Notes: generated by a model from the letters alone, not told the origin. DNA of 64,000 nucleotides from Leptolyngbya subtilissima AS-A7 (GCF_039962255.1 NZ_JAMPKY010000009.1:124001-188000); one strand, 5' to 3'; numbered from the stretch's first letter, positions 35,256 through 44,276 are shown. Numbers and translations are program-made.

Positions 35256-35528
35256 ATATCTTCTGAGTGGTTATAGGAGGGCGAGAGCCTGAGGACGGTC
35301 TGCCAATTTGCTGACTTTGCTGCCGCCGTCGCCCTTGTAAATGCGTCTCGTAGAACCCGCTGATAGGTTGGAGCACCACCCCGATCTAGCGATCGCCAAC
35401 CGCGTCACGCTCTCGGTGACCACCCATGACGCTAAGGTTCGACGAGCCTAGATTTTGCCCTGGCTGAGGAGATCTTTGCGCTGCACAATGGGCAATGTCA
35501 GACGCCTTTACATCCGCAACCGCCATGA
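35256..35528 (+). pseudogene. Decayed pterin-4a-carbinolamine dehydratase
   Basis: Three consecutive pieces in alternating plus-strand frames reconstruct the PCD/DCoH fold. Piece 1 (about 35259-35346) reads SEWL-stop-EGESLRTVCQFADFAAAVALVNA; piece 2 (about 35350-35436, shifted one frame) reads VEPADRLEHHPDLAIANRVT then LSVTTHDA; piece 3 (35439 on, back in the first frame) reads STSLDFALAEEIFALH. These match in order the family's FADF, HHPDL, NRVTL, THDAGGLT and DFALA motifs. One in-frame TAG and two frameshifts mean it cannot make the enzyme, which recycles tetrahydropterin. The tail overlaps the start of the methyltransferase gene at 35495. Sequencing error could explain single indels but not all three lesions easily. 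Confidence 0.75.
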
Positions 35529-36172
35529 CCCTATCTCCGACCGGCAACCAATGGACCTCGGCCAGCCATGCCCTAGATTATCTAGCCCGGGCTGATACGA
35601 TTCCGCACCGCACTGAGGGGGAGGCTGTACTGCTGGATCTGGTGCCCAAAACGGCTCGTCGTATTCTCGACCTGGGCACGGGAGATGGGCGGCTCCTGGG
35701 GCTGCTAAAAATCGATCGTCCTGAGGCCAGTTGCGTAGCGCTGGATTTTTCGCCGACTATGGTGGCGGCGGTGCGCGATCGCTTCGGCGCAGACCCCAAC
35801 GTTACTATCGTTAGCCACGACCTGTCTCAGCCTTTACCCAATCTCGGTACCTTTGACGCAGTGGTCTCAAGCTTTGCTATTCACCACCTCGACCATCCCC
35901 GTAAGGCAGCCCTTTACGCAGAGATATGCCAAATTCTGGAACCCGGAGGCTGCTTTTGCAACCTAGAGCATGTGGCTTCTCCTACAGAACGGCTGCACCA
36001 CCAGTTTTTATCGGCCATTGGCTATACCCCTGAAGAAGATCCCTCCAACCAACTGCTGGATGTGGAAACTCAGCTGGGCTGGCTAAGGCAGCTTGGGCTT
36101 GACGATGTTGACTGCCACTGGAAATGGCGCGAGATGGCGCTGCTAGCGGGTCTTAAGCCGCTCAAGAGGTGA
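35495..36172 (+). CDS. Class I SAM-dependent methyltransferase
   Basis: A 225-residue methyltransferase with SAM motif I ILDLGTGDGRLLGLL, motif II acidic VALDFS, motif IV FDAVVSSFAIHHLDH and post-motif EPGGCFCNLEHVAS. The target is unknown; the HHLDH/EPGG style is that of small-molecule methyltransferases. The start at 35495 lies inside the remnant of the PCD gene; a second ATG at 35525 (MTLSPTGNQW) is an alternative. It ends 3 bases before the convergent DUF456 gene. Confidence 0.85.
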   Translation: MSDAFTSATAMTLSPTGNQWTSASHALDYLARADTIPHRTEGEAVLLDLVPKTARRILDLGTGDGRLLGLLKIDRPEASCVALDFSPTMVAAVRDRFGADPNVTIVSHDLSQPLPNLGTFDAVVSSFAIHHLDHPRKAALYAEICQILEPGGCFCNLEHVASPTERLHHQFLSAIGYTPEEDPSNQLLDVETQLGWLRQLGLDDVDCHWKWREMALLAGLKPLKR

Positions 36173-36175
36173 ACT

Positions 36176-36904
36176 TTAGGCCCAGCTTCCTGGCCAAGTA
36201 GTGACTAAGAACACGATCAGGCTAATCAAGGCAAGAATGCCCTGTAAAACATTGCCGACTAGCGTGCCAACCACGATGGCCAAGCCTACCTTGGCTGATT
36301 GCTTAACTCGCTGGAGCAGCTTCAGCTCACGGCGGTGCAGAAATTCGCTAATAAAAGCCCCCATAACTGTACCGACCAAAAGCCCGAGTAGGGGAATGCC
36401 TGTCGGCAAAAGAGGTAGCAACCCAAAAAGGCCAAAAAACATGCCAATAAAAGCCCCAATTTGACCCCAGTTGCTGGCCCCTACTCGCTGCGCCCCCAGC
36501 ACCCCAGCCAAGTAATCGATGACAAAGCTGAGGATGAGAGCGGCGATCGCGACCCCCAATGCCCACTTGAGGCCGGCAAACCCAACCACTAGGCCCCAGA
36601 TCACCATGGCCCCTACAATCAGCGTGATTCCAGGCAGGGCCGGCACTACTGCACCAATTACCCCCACCACCATGATCAGCACCAGCAACCAATATAGGGC
36701 TAGATGCCACGCCGCGGTAGTGTCGATCGCTGTGGGTACCTGCACCTGAGCAGGCAAGCTAGCGATGTTGTGACCGATCTGACTCAGGGAGTTGCTGCTG
36801 CTGTTGACTAAGCCAGCTACCCACTGGATTACTTGAGAGTAAATCCCAGAGAGGCCTTGTAGGAGCGGTGATGTAGTCGGGTCAAGGGCTGGAAAATCAG
36901 GCAT
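36176..36904 (-). CDS. DUF456 family membrane protein
   Basis: About 242 residues from the ATG at 36904 (MPDFPALDP), preferred because AGGA sits about 10 bases upstream; two earlier in-frame starts (36913, 36931) exist. After a soluble N-terminal 75 residues come six hydrophobic helices with the Gly/Pro-rich DUF456 text VPALPGITLIVGAMVIWGL and GQIGAFIGMFFGLFGLLPLL. The repeated Gly-rich helices recall small glycine-zipper membrane proteins. Function unknown. Confidence 0.85.
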   Translation of the reverse strand: MPDFPALDPTTSPLLQGLSGIYSQVIQWVAGLVNSSSNSLSQIGHNIASLPAQVQVPTAIDTTAAWHLALYWLLVLIMVVGVIGAVVPALPGITLIVGAMVIWGLVVGFAGLKWALGVAIAALILSFVIDYLAGVLGAQRVGASNWGQIGAFIGMFFGLFGLLPLLPTGIPLLGLLVGTVMGAFISEFLHRRELKLLQRVKQSAKVGLAIVVGTLVGNVLQGILALISLIVFLVTTWPGSWA

Positions 36905-37079
36905 AGAAAGCATCCTGGAGAAATGTTGCACCTCTAGGAGCAGGGTGCTGGAGTAATTGCCACAGTCTAAAGCGCATCATAGCCAAAACCAGGGTCACTA
37001 CTAGGACGGCTGGAGGTGCGGCCATCCATACATCTATATATTTATGCTGGTGATAGCAGCGTATCGATGCCGTCGCTAG

Positions 37080-38033
37080 ATGGAGTGGTCGGAGAGCGTT
37101 AGAGTTGGAGGACGCTTTTTCGCCTCCTTGATCTTGGAGCTTTGCCCTGTGCTGCCTAACTCTTGGCTACCCAAGCCCCTGCTGCCTACCTTTAACCCGC
37201 CAGCGCCGCTGTTGGTGATAGCCGCTATGGCCTCGACCCAGCTGGGCTCAACCTTGGCCAAGAGCTTGTTCGGTCAGGTGGGACCCTTGGGCATGGTGCT
37301 ACTGCGGGTGGGGTTGTCGGCCGTGGTGTTAGTGGCTTGGTGCCGTCCCCGTTGGCGTGGGCACCGTCCGGCTGACTACCGGCTGCTAGTGGTTTTTGGG
37401 CTGTCGTTGGCGGTGATGAATGCGCTGTTTTACGGTGCGATCGCCCGGATTCCCATCGGCGTTGCGGTGGCGCTCGAGTTTTCCGGCCCGCTGGCGGTGG
37501 CGCTGCTGCACTCACGCCGCTGGCTCGACGGATTGTGGGTTGCGCTGGCGGCGGTGGGCATTGTGTTGCTATCGCCCCTCAACACCCCAGCGCTCGACAG
37601 TTGGGGGGTGGTGATGGCGCTGCTGGCCGGGGTGGCCTGGGGCAGCTATATTGTGCTGTCGGCCCGCATGGGACAGGCTTTTCGTGGTGGGGAGGGGCTG
37701 GCGCTGTCGATGGCGGTGGGTGCATTGCTGCTGCTGCCCGTCGGGATCGCAGCGGAGGGCCGACTGCTGCTGTCACCCCATATTTTGCTGCTGGGGTTGG
37801 GGGTGGCGATGCTGGCCTCGACTCTGCCCTATTCTCTAGAGATGACGGCGCTGCGCCGCATGCCGGTGAACGTGTTTGGCGTGCTGATGAGTTTAGAACC
37901 TGCGATCGCTGCCGTAATCAGCTTTTTCTGGCTCGGCGAAACCCTGAGCTCAACCATGATTGGTGCCATTGGTTTAGTCACGCTCGCCGCAGCGGGTGTG
38001 TCTTTATCCCAGCCTGCTACCAAGGCTGTTTGA
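37080..38033 (+). CDS. EamA/DMT superfamily exporter, RhtA-like
   Basis: A 317-residue transporter with ten predicted membrane helices in two EamA repeats. The first repeat includes QLGSTLAKSLFGQVGPLGMV and the second WGSYIVLSARMGQAFRGGEG; the RMPVNVFGVLMSLEPAIAA segment and FFWLGETLS are typical of the RhtA (threonine/homoserine exporter) group. The substrate is a guess from similarity. The open frame starts at ATG 37080; the first 40 residues are variable and a later start near the first helix is possible. Confidence 0.85.
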   Translation: MEWSESVRVGGRFFASLILELCPVLPNSWLPKPLLPTFNPPAPLLVIAAMASTQLGSTLAKSLFGQVGPLGMVLLRVGLSAVVLVAWCRPRWRGHRPADYRLLVVFGLSLAVMNALFYGAIARIPIGVAVALEFSGPLAVALLHSRRWLDGLWVALAAVGIVLLSPLNTPALDSWGVVMALLAGVAWGSYIVLSARMGQAFRGGEGLALSMAVGALLLLPVGIAAEGRLLLSPHILLLGLGVAMLASTLPYSLEMTALRRMPVNVFGVLMSLEPAIAAVISFFWLGETLSSTMIGAIGLVTLAAAGVSLSQPATKAV

Positions 38034-38166
38034 GTTGAGCGTGCTGGCAAAAGCGCGCCGCTCTGCTGAACTTAATAGAGTCTTACCTGCCCTACAGCAG
38101 GAGTGATCGCCGCCGAGTTCAGGGGAATTCTGGAGTTAATCAACACGGCGGAGGCGGGGTTAACCG

Positions 38167-39324
38167 GTGGCAACAATCAGTGGAAAACTGCGGCAGGGAT
38201 GGATCTTAATCATGGGCGTGAGTGCCCTGATGGGTTTAGTGTTCTGCGCTCCTGACTCAGCCCTAGGCAACGCTAATGTCCAGTCCGTTCTGGGCCAAAC
38301 TGCTGCCGACTCCCTGCTGGCTCAGGCTCGAACAGGCTACCCCCAGCGCCAAGACGCCCAGATCAACGACTACGGCGAGGTGCTGCTACCGGCTGATGCC
38401 GCTCACCTGCGAGAGTTGTTGGAGCAGGTTAAGACAATTAATGGCATCGAAATCGTGGTGGTGACAGTGCCTTCAATCGGGGTTTACGAAACCGGGGATG
38501 ATGCTATTGAAAGTTTTGCCACCAATCTTTTCAACGCCTGGGGCATTGGCGATGCCCAACGCAACGATGGGGTACTGGTGCTGTTTTCAGAGGGCGATCG
38601 CGCTGTACGCATTGAGCTAGGTAAGGGCTACAGCCGTGTCTACGACGCTCGCATGCAGACCGTAATTGATGACTACATGCTGCCGCGCTTTCGGACCTCA
38701 GCCTACAGCACGGGTTTGTACGAAGGCACTCAAGCCTTGGTCGGACAGCTGACAGGGCCACCGCCTACAGCCCTAGAGAAACTGCCCTGGGGGTGGCTGA
38801 TTCTCGGCCTAGGCGGGCTCGTTTCTGGTGGGGTTGCGATCGCGGGTTATAAACTGCTGCTTAACCTGTGGCGACCCCAGTGCGAGCTATGCCAGGTGCG
38901 AATGACCAATCTGAGTGACACCGAGGCCAAAGCTCACCTAGACGCAGGGCAAATTTTAGAGCTGGAGCTGCAGTCGGTCTTTCACACCGTTGCTGAGTGC
39001 CCCCAGTGCCATAAGCACACCGCTCGTCACTTTGATAACTTAATCACTTCCTTTGAGTCCTGTCCGAGCTGTCACTATAAAACGCTAGAAGAGGTGCAGC
39101 GAACCACAGTGAAAGAGCCAACCTATTACTCGCCGGGAGAAGCGCTGGCCAAACGGCACTGCCGCCACTGCGACCATAGCGACCAAAAGACCATTACCTT
39201 AGCTCAGCTGCATCACAGCCCTAGTTCATCCTCCAGTAGCTTTAGCGGTGGCTCATCCTCTGGGGGCAGCTCGTCTTCGGGGGGTGGGTCGTCTTCGGGG
39301 GGCGGAGCCAGCGGCAAATGGTAA
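38167..39324 (+). CDS. TPM-domain protein with zinc-ribbon cysteines and Ser/Gly tail
   Basis: A 385-residue membrane protein. A GTG start gives an N-terminal signal/anchor (WILIMGVSALMGLVFCAPDS). A TPM domain spans about 50-195 (INDYGEVLLPADAAHLRELL, NDGVLVLFSEGDRAVRIELGKG, the family's phosphatase-like fold known from PSII repair protein TLP18.3). A membrane helix follows at about 215-235, then four CXXC-type pairs (CELCQ, CPQCH, CPSCH, CRHCD) predicting zinc ribbons, and a 45-residue tail of Ser and Gly ending GGASGKW. The YgcG/TPM family role is unclear; a photosystem II repair role is only suggested by homology. Confidence 0.82.
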   Translation: MATISGKLRQGWILIMGVSALMGLVFCAPDSALGNANVQSVLGQTAADSLLAQARTGYPQRQDAQINDYGEVLLPADAAHLRELLEQVKTINGIEIVVVTVPSIGVYETGDDAIESFATNLFNAWGIGDAQRNDGVLVLFSEGDRAVRIELGKGYSRVYDARMQTVIDDYMLPRFRTSAYSTGLYEGTQALVGQLTGPPPTALEKLPWGWLILGLGGLVSGGVAIAGYKLLLNLWRPQCELCQVRMTNLSDTEAKAHLDAGQILELELQSVFHTVAECPQCHKHTARHFDNLITSFESCPSCHYKTLEEVQRTTVKEPTYYSPGEALAKRHCRHCDHSDQKTITLAQLHHSPSSSSSSFSGGSSSGGSSSSGGGSSSGGGASGKW

Positions 39325-39439
39325 TTGAACCCTACCTTTTGGCGGTTGACCAATTGCAAAGAAAGGCCGTTGCCTAGACAAACCGCCTGCATTCCGTGGA
39401 ACACTGTTGCTACACAGGGAATGCATTCTAACGTCGGCT

Positions 39440-41560
39440 ATGAGTCTTTGTATTAACCCAAATTGCCGTCAGCCTAACCATCCCGATAATGGGGGCAGTC
39501 CTACCTGCATGGCCTGTGGGTCGGCTCTGGTGCTCCAGGGTCGCTACCGGGTGATGCGGCTGATTAGCAGCGACAGCGGCTTTGGTCGCGTGTACGAGGC
39601 TTACGAGCGCAACGTCCCCAAAATTCTCAAGGTGCTCAAAGAGGGCTATAACACCAACGACAAAGTGGTGGAGCTGTTTCGCCGTGAGGCCCAGGTGCTG
39701 AGCCAGCTCAACCATCCGGGGGTGCCTCGGATCGAGCCTGAGGGCTATTTTCTCTACTACCCAGCCAATGGTGGCGAGCCTTCTCACTGTCTGTTGATGG
39801 AGAAGATCGAAGGCCCCAACCTGAAGCAGTGGATGGTGCAGCAGGGCAACCACCCAATCAGCGAAAAGCAGGCCATGCTGTGGCTCACCCAGCTGACCGA
39901 TGTGCTCGATCTGGTGCATCAACACAACTATTTTCACCGCGACATCAAGCCCGAAAACATTATGCTGCGCCCCTCAGGGCAGCTGGTGCTGGTCGACTTT
40001 GGTGCGGCTCGCGAGATGACCCAAACCTACATGGCCAACCTGGGCGATAGCGGCATTACAACCGTGAGTTCGGCGGGCTACACGCCCCCCGAGCAGGAGC
40101 AGGGCCAGGCGGTGCCCCAGTCTGACTTTTATGCCCTGGGTCGCACGCTCATCTATTTAATGACGGCCAAGCTGCCCAACGACCCGGCGATCTACAACTC
40201 GCGTACCAATGCGTTTGCGTGGCGATCGGCAGCGCCGCAGATTTCTGCCCCTCTGGCCGATTTGATTGACAATCTAATCGCTCCAGCGGCGGCCTATCGC
40301 CCCCAAAACACCGAGGCAATTTTAGAACGTCTGGCCCAGGTGCGATCGCGCCAAGTCTCTGGCCTGCCTCGCTCGACTAACACCACCTCGGCCCCGACCT
40401 GGCCCCTAACGACCCTCAACCCCCACGAGGCCCAGACTCTCCCTGAACCCTCGCGCAGCTTTTTGCCCCCCTGGTTAGACCAACGCCCCTGGTTGCTGGC
40501 CGGCCTCACGGGGCTAGCTCTGGCGGTGCCCTTGGGCTGGTATGCGCTGAGCCGAGGGGCACTGCCCTTGGCCTTGAGTGACTCTCAAGTGACAGCACCG
40601 GCTCTCCAAAATTTGACTGTCAGCCCGGTGGCGGTCCTGACTGGACACGAGAATGATATCTACGATCTATTGCTGCTACGAGACGGCAAAACGCTGATCT
40701 CTGCCAGTGCTGACAGCACGGTTCGAATTTGGGATTTGGAGGACAACACCCTGCGTCACACCCTGACCCATGCCAATGTGGTTCAGGCGATCGCCACCAC
40801 CGTCGATCAGACAACCTTAATTAGCACCGGAGACGATCGCGCCATTCGCTTTTGGTCGCTGCCCGATGGCCAACCCCTAGGACAGATTGACAATGCCCAT
40901 GGCACGCCCATCCGCGCTTTGGAGGTCAGTCGCAATGGCCGCACGCTGGTGAGTGCTGACAGCGAGGGGAGTATTAAACTGTGGCCTTTGACCAACGCTG
41001 CCGGATCCCTAAATTTATCCGGCATGTCGGTGGCTGGTCCTAGCCACACTCTTCAGGCCGATGGCACCCTCAACGATCTGTTGTTCACCCGCGATAACAC
41101 CATGCTGATCAGCGGCGGTAAAAGCCTCCAGCTTTGGGATTGGGCCAGTTTAAGGGATGGCGCCACGGGTGCGGCTAGTTTGCCCACCACCCTAGAAGGG
41201 CATACCAGCTTTGTCAACCGCATTGAAATTACCGACGATGATCAAACCCTAGTGAGTGCCTCAGCCGATCAAAATGTGCTGCTTTGGGATATGGCGACAA
41301 AATCCCAAAGCGCAGCGTTGGAAGGTCACCAAGGTTACGTCAACACCCTGCGTCTAGAGGGGCCTCAGCTCTGGAGCGCTGACGCTGACAAAACGATTTT
41401 GGTGTGGGATTTGCAGCAAAAGGCTCCGATTCAACGGATTACCGGCTTTGAAACCGATATTTGGCGCTTTGCGGTGCAGCCCAACGGCCAAATTATTACC
41501 ATTGGCGGCACCCAGCCCTACATTCGGCTCTGGCGTTTAGATCAGCCCCCTGAGCCCTAG
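39440..41560 (+). CDS. Serine/threonine protein kinase with WD40 propeller
   Basis: A 706-residue cyanobacterial Hanks-type kinase. The start is the ATG at 39440 (MSLCINPNCRQPNHPDNGG), giving an N-terminal four-cysteine ribbon (CINPNC and CMAC). The kinase domain (about 36-310) has a degenerate glycine loop (LISSDSGFGRVYEA), the lysine in KILKVLK, catalytic HRDIKPEN (166-173), DFG (186-188) and the substrate loop GYTPPEQ. A membrane helix at about 352-372 (WLLAGLTGLALAVPLGWYAL) leads to an extracytoplasmic seven-bladed WD40-like propeller (LTGHENDIYDLLLL, DSTVRIWDL, DQNVLLWDM). Substrates are unknown. Confidence 0.93.
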   Translation: MSLCINPNCRQPNHPDNGGSPTCMACGSALVLQGRYRVMRLISSDSGFGRVYEAYERNVPKILKVLKEGYNTNDKVVELFRREAQVLSQLNHPGVPRIEPEGYFLYYPANGGEPSHCLLMEKIEGPNLKQWMVQQGNHPISEKQAMLWLTQLTDVLDLVHQHNYFHRDIKPENIMLRPSGQLVLVDFGAAREMTQTYMANLGDSGITTVSSAGYTPPEQEQGQAVPQSDFYALGRTLIYLMTAKLPNDPAIYNSRTNAFAWRSAAPQISAPLADLIDNLIAPAAAYRPQNTEAILERLAQVRSRQVSGLPRSTNTTSAPTWPLTTLNPHEAQTLPEPSRSFLPPWLDQRPWLLAGLTGLALAVPLGWYALSRGALPLALSDSQVTAPALQNLTVSPVAVLTGHENDIYDLLLLRDGKTLISASADSTVRIWDLEDNTLRHTLTHANVVQAIATTVDQTTLISTGDDRAIRFWSLPDGQPLGQIDNAHGTPIRALEVSRNGRTLVSADSEGSIKLWPLTNAAGSLNLSGMSVAGPSHTLQADGTLNDLLFTRDNTMLISGGKSLQLWDWASLRDGATGAASLPTTLEGHTSFVNRIEITDDDQTLVSASADQNVLLWDMATKSQSAALEGHQGYVNTLRLEGPQLWSADADKTILVWDLQQKAPIQRITGFETDIWRFAVQPNGQIITIGGTQPYIRLWRLDQPPEP

Positions 41561-42375
41561 CTCTTGGCCACAGTCAAGACTTTGCGGTGGTTAATGTCAA
41601 AGCGATCGCCGTGGGCCAGCAGGTGCAGCCGCAGCCCGTGGATGCTGAGCGGGTCGGAGGCGGTAATGTCGGGCTCGTTGGTGTGGGTCATATCGCTGGG
41701 GTCGACCACGGCAATCACCCCTTTGCCAATCACTCGAAAGCTACCGTCGCTCTCAAACAGAGCACAGGTGTCTTCGTCAATGCCCAACCCGAGACGGTTG
41801 GGCTGCATAGCCATGGCGCTCATTAGCCGGGCCATGCGGTTGCGGTTGTGAAAGTGCTGGTCAACAATCACCTCGGGCACAAAGCCTAGACCGATCGCCA
41901 TATCCACCAGCGACCGATTGGGCGACTCACCGCTGCCGCCCCCGGCGATCATGTGGTGGCCCATGACAGCAGCCCCGGCGCTGGTGCCGCCAAGGGTAAT
42001 TTCGCCCAGCTGCGCCCGCTGCCGCACCAGGTTAATTAAGGGAGTGTCGGCCAGTAGGCCGCAGAGGCGCACCTGGTCGCCGCCAGTGATAAAGACACCA
42101 GTGCAGGGTTCGACGATGGTTTCCCAGTCGGGGTCTTCGCCCTGGGCGCGATCGCGAATGTCCATCACCACCGTCTTGGGAGCGCCCATTTCGGCAAAAA
42201 TCTCTTGATAGCGACCCGAGATTGCTACCGGATCCCGCGAAGCGCAAGGAATGATACCAATGCAGGCCGCCGTCCCCCCAGACCGCTCGAAAAAGGTGTG
42301 CAAAATCTCTTTGCCGTGAACTTTATCTTCTGCGCCACCAATGGCCAGAATCGCATGGTGCTTGACGGGAGACAT
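41557..42375 (-). CDS. cphB: Cyanophycinase
   Basis: Serine-type exopeptidase releasing beta-Asp-Arg dipeptides from the nitrogen store cyanophycin. The 272-residue protein (ATG 42375, MSPVKHHAILAIGGAEDK) has the nucleophile elbow LGGTSAGAAVMG, the VFITGGDQVRL segment, GFVPEVIVDQHFHNRNRMARL and GLGIDEDTCAL, all typical. Length matches characterised enzymes. A TTG at 42417 would add 14 residues. The stop overlaps that of the convergent kinase gene by 4 bases. Cyanophycin synthetase is not in the window. Confidence 0.95.
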   Translation of the reverse strand: MSPVKHHAILAIGGAEDKVHGKEILHTFFERSGGTAACIGIIPCASRDPVAISGRYQEIFAEMGAPKTVVMDIRDRAQGEDPDWETIVEPCTGVFITGGDQVRLCGLLADTPLINLVRQRAQLGEITLGGTSAGAAVMGHHMIAGGGSGESPNRSLVDMAIGLGFVPEVIVDQHFHNRNRMARLMSAMAMQPNRLGLGIDEDTCALFESDGSFRVIGKGVIAVVDPSDMTHTNEPDITASDPLSIHGLRLHLLAHGDRFDINHRKVLTVAKS

Positions 42376-42444
42376 GGGCCGCTCAACAAAGGGACGAAAA
42401 TTGCTACCTAGACTCAATTACTGCATGATAGAGAGCGTTATATA

Positions 42445-42503
42445 CCAAGTCCAGCTCAAGATCTGTAGTTTTCCTACCGGTAGGGCTCCACTTCTGGACT
42501 TGG
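42445..42503. repeat. Palindromic repeat element, copy 1
   Basis: Outer arms CCAAGTCCAG (42445-42454) and CTGGACTTGG (42494-42503) are perfect complements, enclosing GATCTGTAGTTTT and the 12-base palindrome CCTACCGGTAGG (42473-42484). A clearly related element lies at 49219-49276. Located between divergent cphB and trmD. Confidence 0.75.
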
Positions 42504-42552
42504 ATGACGTTTACTCAACCCATCAGGTCGTTAGGCCTCAGCAGTCTAGGCT

Positions 42553-43275
42553 ATGACAACTGGCATTTCGGGGGCTTCCCATCTGAGAGTAGATGTTGTC
42601 AGCCTGTTTCCAGACTTTTTTGTATCTCCCTTAGAGTCAGGGCTGATTGGTAAAGCCCTGGCCCGCCAAATTGCAGAAGTTTATCTTACCAATCCCAGGG
42701 ACTTTACAACGGACAAGCACCACCGGGTCGATGACGAACCCTATGGCGGTGGTGTAGGCATGCTGATGAAGCCAGACCCAATTTTTGCGGCTGTAGAATC
42801 GCTGCCCGTGCTGCCCCGACGCGAGGTGATTTTGCTCACCCCCCAAGGCGAGGCGATGACCCAAGACCTGTTTCGCCATCTCGTCACCCTGGATCAGCTG
42901 GTGCTGATCTGCGGCCACTACGAAGGGGTCGATGAGCGCGTCAGCCACCTGCTGACGCGAGAGGTCTCCCTGGGAGACTTTGTGCTCACCTGCGGCGAAA
43001 TTCCGGCCCTGGCATTGATCAATGGCGTGGTGCGGCTGCTGCCGGGCACCGTGGGTAAAACTGACTCCCTGCGTTTTGAAAGCTTTGAGACCCCGCTGCT
43101 CGACTACCCCCAGTACACTCGCCCCGCCAGCTTTCGCGGCTGGGAGGTGCCGGAGGTGCTGCGCTCGGGTAATCACGAGGCGATCGCCCAGTGGCGCAGG
43201 CAGCAGCAGATCGAGCGCACACGGCAGCGGCGGCCCGATCTATATGAGCGGTGGGTGGAGGAGTGTGGGGAGTAG
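42553..43275 (+). CDS. trmD: tRNA (guanine37-N1)-methyltransferase
   Basis: SPOUT-family trefoil-knot enzyme making m1G37, which prevents +1 frameshifting. Visible are VVSLFPDFF near the start, DDEPYGGGVGMLMKPDP, the knot region LICGHYEGVDERV, GDFVLTCGEIPALALINGV and LDYPQYTRPASFRGWEVP. 240 residues, normal length. It precedes ispF by about 157 bases that contain G-rich repeats. Confidence 0.96.
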   Translation: MTTGISGASHLRVDVVSLFPDFFVSPLESGLIGKALARQIAEVYLTNPRDFTTDKHHRVDDEPYGGGVGMLMKPDPIFAAVESLPVLPRREVILLTPQGEAMTQDLFRHLVTLDQLVLICGHYEGVDERVSHLLTREVSLGDFVLTCGEIPALALINGVVRLLPGTVGKTDSLRFESFETPLLDYPQYTRPASFRGWEVPEVLRSGNHEAIAQWRRQQQIERTRQRRPDLYERWVEECGE

Positions 43276-43336
43276 GTGGGTAGATGGGTGGATGGGTAGA
43301 TGGGTAGGAGGGTGGATGGGTAGGAGGGTGAGGGGA
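43276..43336 (+). repeat. G-rich octamer tandem repeat, G-quadruplex candidate
   Basis: About seven imperfect octamers of the type GGGTRGAT begin right after the trmD stop. Runs of GGG recur every 8 bases (GGG-N5-GGG-N5-GGG), which is a G-quadruplex-forming pattern on the plus strand. The same octamer in the opposite orientation occurs near 49605, 53242 and 55345. Confidence 0.85.
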
Positions 43337-43350
43337 TAATCATGCAGGAC

Positions 43351-43378
43351 GTAGGGTGCATTAGCGAAGCAATGCACC
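43351..43378. repeat. Dispersed cyanobacterial palindrome
   Basis: GTAGGGTGCATTAGCGAAGC followed by AATGCACC: arms GGTGCATT (43355-43362) and AATGCACC (43371-43378) around a GC-GAA-GC hairpin. This GTAGGGTGCxTTAGCGAAGC type of palindrome is common between genes in many cyanobacterial genomes (from memory). Located between trmD and ispF. Confidence 0.7.
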
Positions 43379-43432
43379 GTTTAGGAAAGCGTATTCATCC
43401 AAAGAATTTAAGAGATATAGGGACGAGAACTT

Positions 43433-43915
43433 ATGGGGATCAGGATTGGCAACGGGTACGACATTCATCGGCTAGTGGAAGGGCGATCGCTGATTCTAGG
43501 CGGCGTTACCATCCCGCACCACCTGGGGCTGGATGGCCACAGCGATGCTGATGTGCTGACCCACGCGATCATGGATGCGCTGCTGGGAGCCCTGAGTTTG
43601 GGCGATATTGGTCTCTACTTTCCCCCCGGCGATCCTGAGTGGGCAGGGGCCGACAGCTTAAAGCTGCTAGCGCAGGTGAATGCAATGGTGCAGGAGCGGG
43701 GCTGGCAGGTGAGCAATATTGACTCAGTAGTGGTAGCCGAGCAGCCTAAGCTAAAGCCTCACATCGAGGCGATGCGATCGCGCCTAGCGGGCCAGCTAAG
43801 CCTAGCTCCCGATCAGGTAGGGGTTAAAGCGACCACTAACGAAAAACTCGGCCCCGTAGGACGCCAGGAGGGAATCGCCGCCTATGCCGTGGCGCTCTTA
43901 ACAACCGCTAGCTAG
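43433..43915 (+). CDS. ispF: 2-C-methyl-D-erythritol 2,4-cyclodiphosphate synthase
   Basis: Cyclises CDP-methylerythritol 2-phosphate in the MEP isoprenoid pathway, feeding carotenoid and chlorophyll side-chain synthesis. 160 residues with the metal-binding [13 protein letters not shown], the [20 protein letters not shown] active-site segment, the PPGDPEW loop and the terminal [21 protein letters not shown] at 43433. Confidence 0.96.
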   Translation: MGIRIGNGYDIHRLVEGRSLILGGVTIPHHLGLDGHSDADVLTHAIMDALLGALSLGDIGLYFPPGDPEWAGADSLKLLAQVNAMVQERGWQVSNIDSVVVAEQPKLKPHIEAMRSRLAGQLSLAPDQVGVKATTNEKLGPVGRQEGIAAYAVALLTTAS

Positions 43916-44276
43916 GAGGCTTTCTCCCACAAGCGTTCTACAGGATGCTAAAAATTTAGCTCACGCGAGGCGGGAACCTTTTGTTTTGGCGTGGGTCAAA
44001 CCACTTTGTAAAATCTTTATGGCCAGTCCGCAGTAGATGTAGATTTGACGACACAACTCTCGGCAATGGTTGTAAAAGATACTTAATCTGTTCGAGAAAC
44101 CCGTAAACTTACTTTATAATATCTTCAAGTTTGACAAGGTTTTGAAGCGGAATTTGCGGTAATGGCCGTGTATCTACTGCTGAGCCTCGATCTAGGTCTG
44201 GTCTCGAAGCTAATCCAAGTGGGTTAGTAGCTGTAGGTGCTGGTTTTTGTCCCAGAGACAAAGGGGTAGGGCTCAA
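43916..44276. promoter_or_regulatory. Intergenic region with candidate promoter (TATAAT at 44115-44120)
   Basis: About 360 bases without a gene. A perfect -10 box TATAAT (44115-44120) has a weak -35 (TCGAGA, 44092-44097) at 17 bases. This would give a leader of about 150 bases before the BON-like gene at 44277. No riboswitch was recognised in the leader. Confidence 0.45.

Noticed and set aside
35134-35379. 81-codon minus-strand frame
   Set aside because: Antisense to the recognisable pterin dehydratase remnant; its own text is low-complexity.
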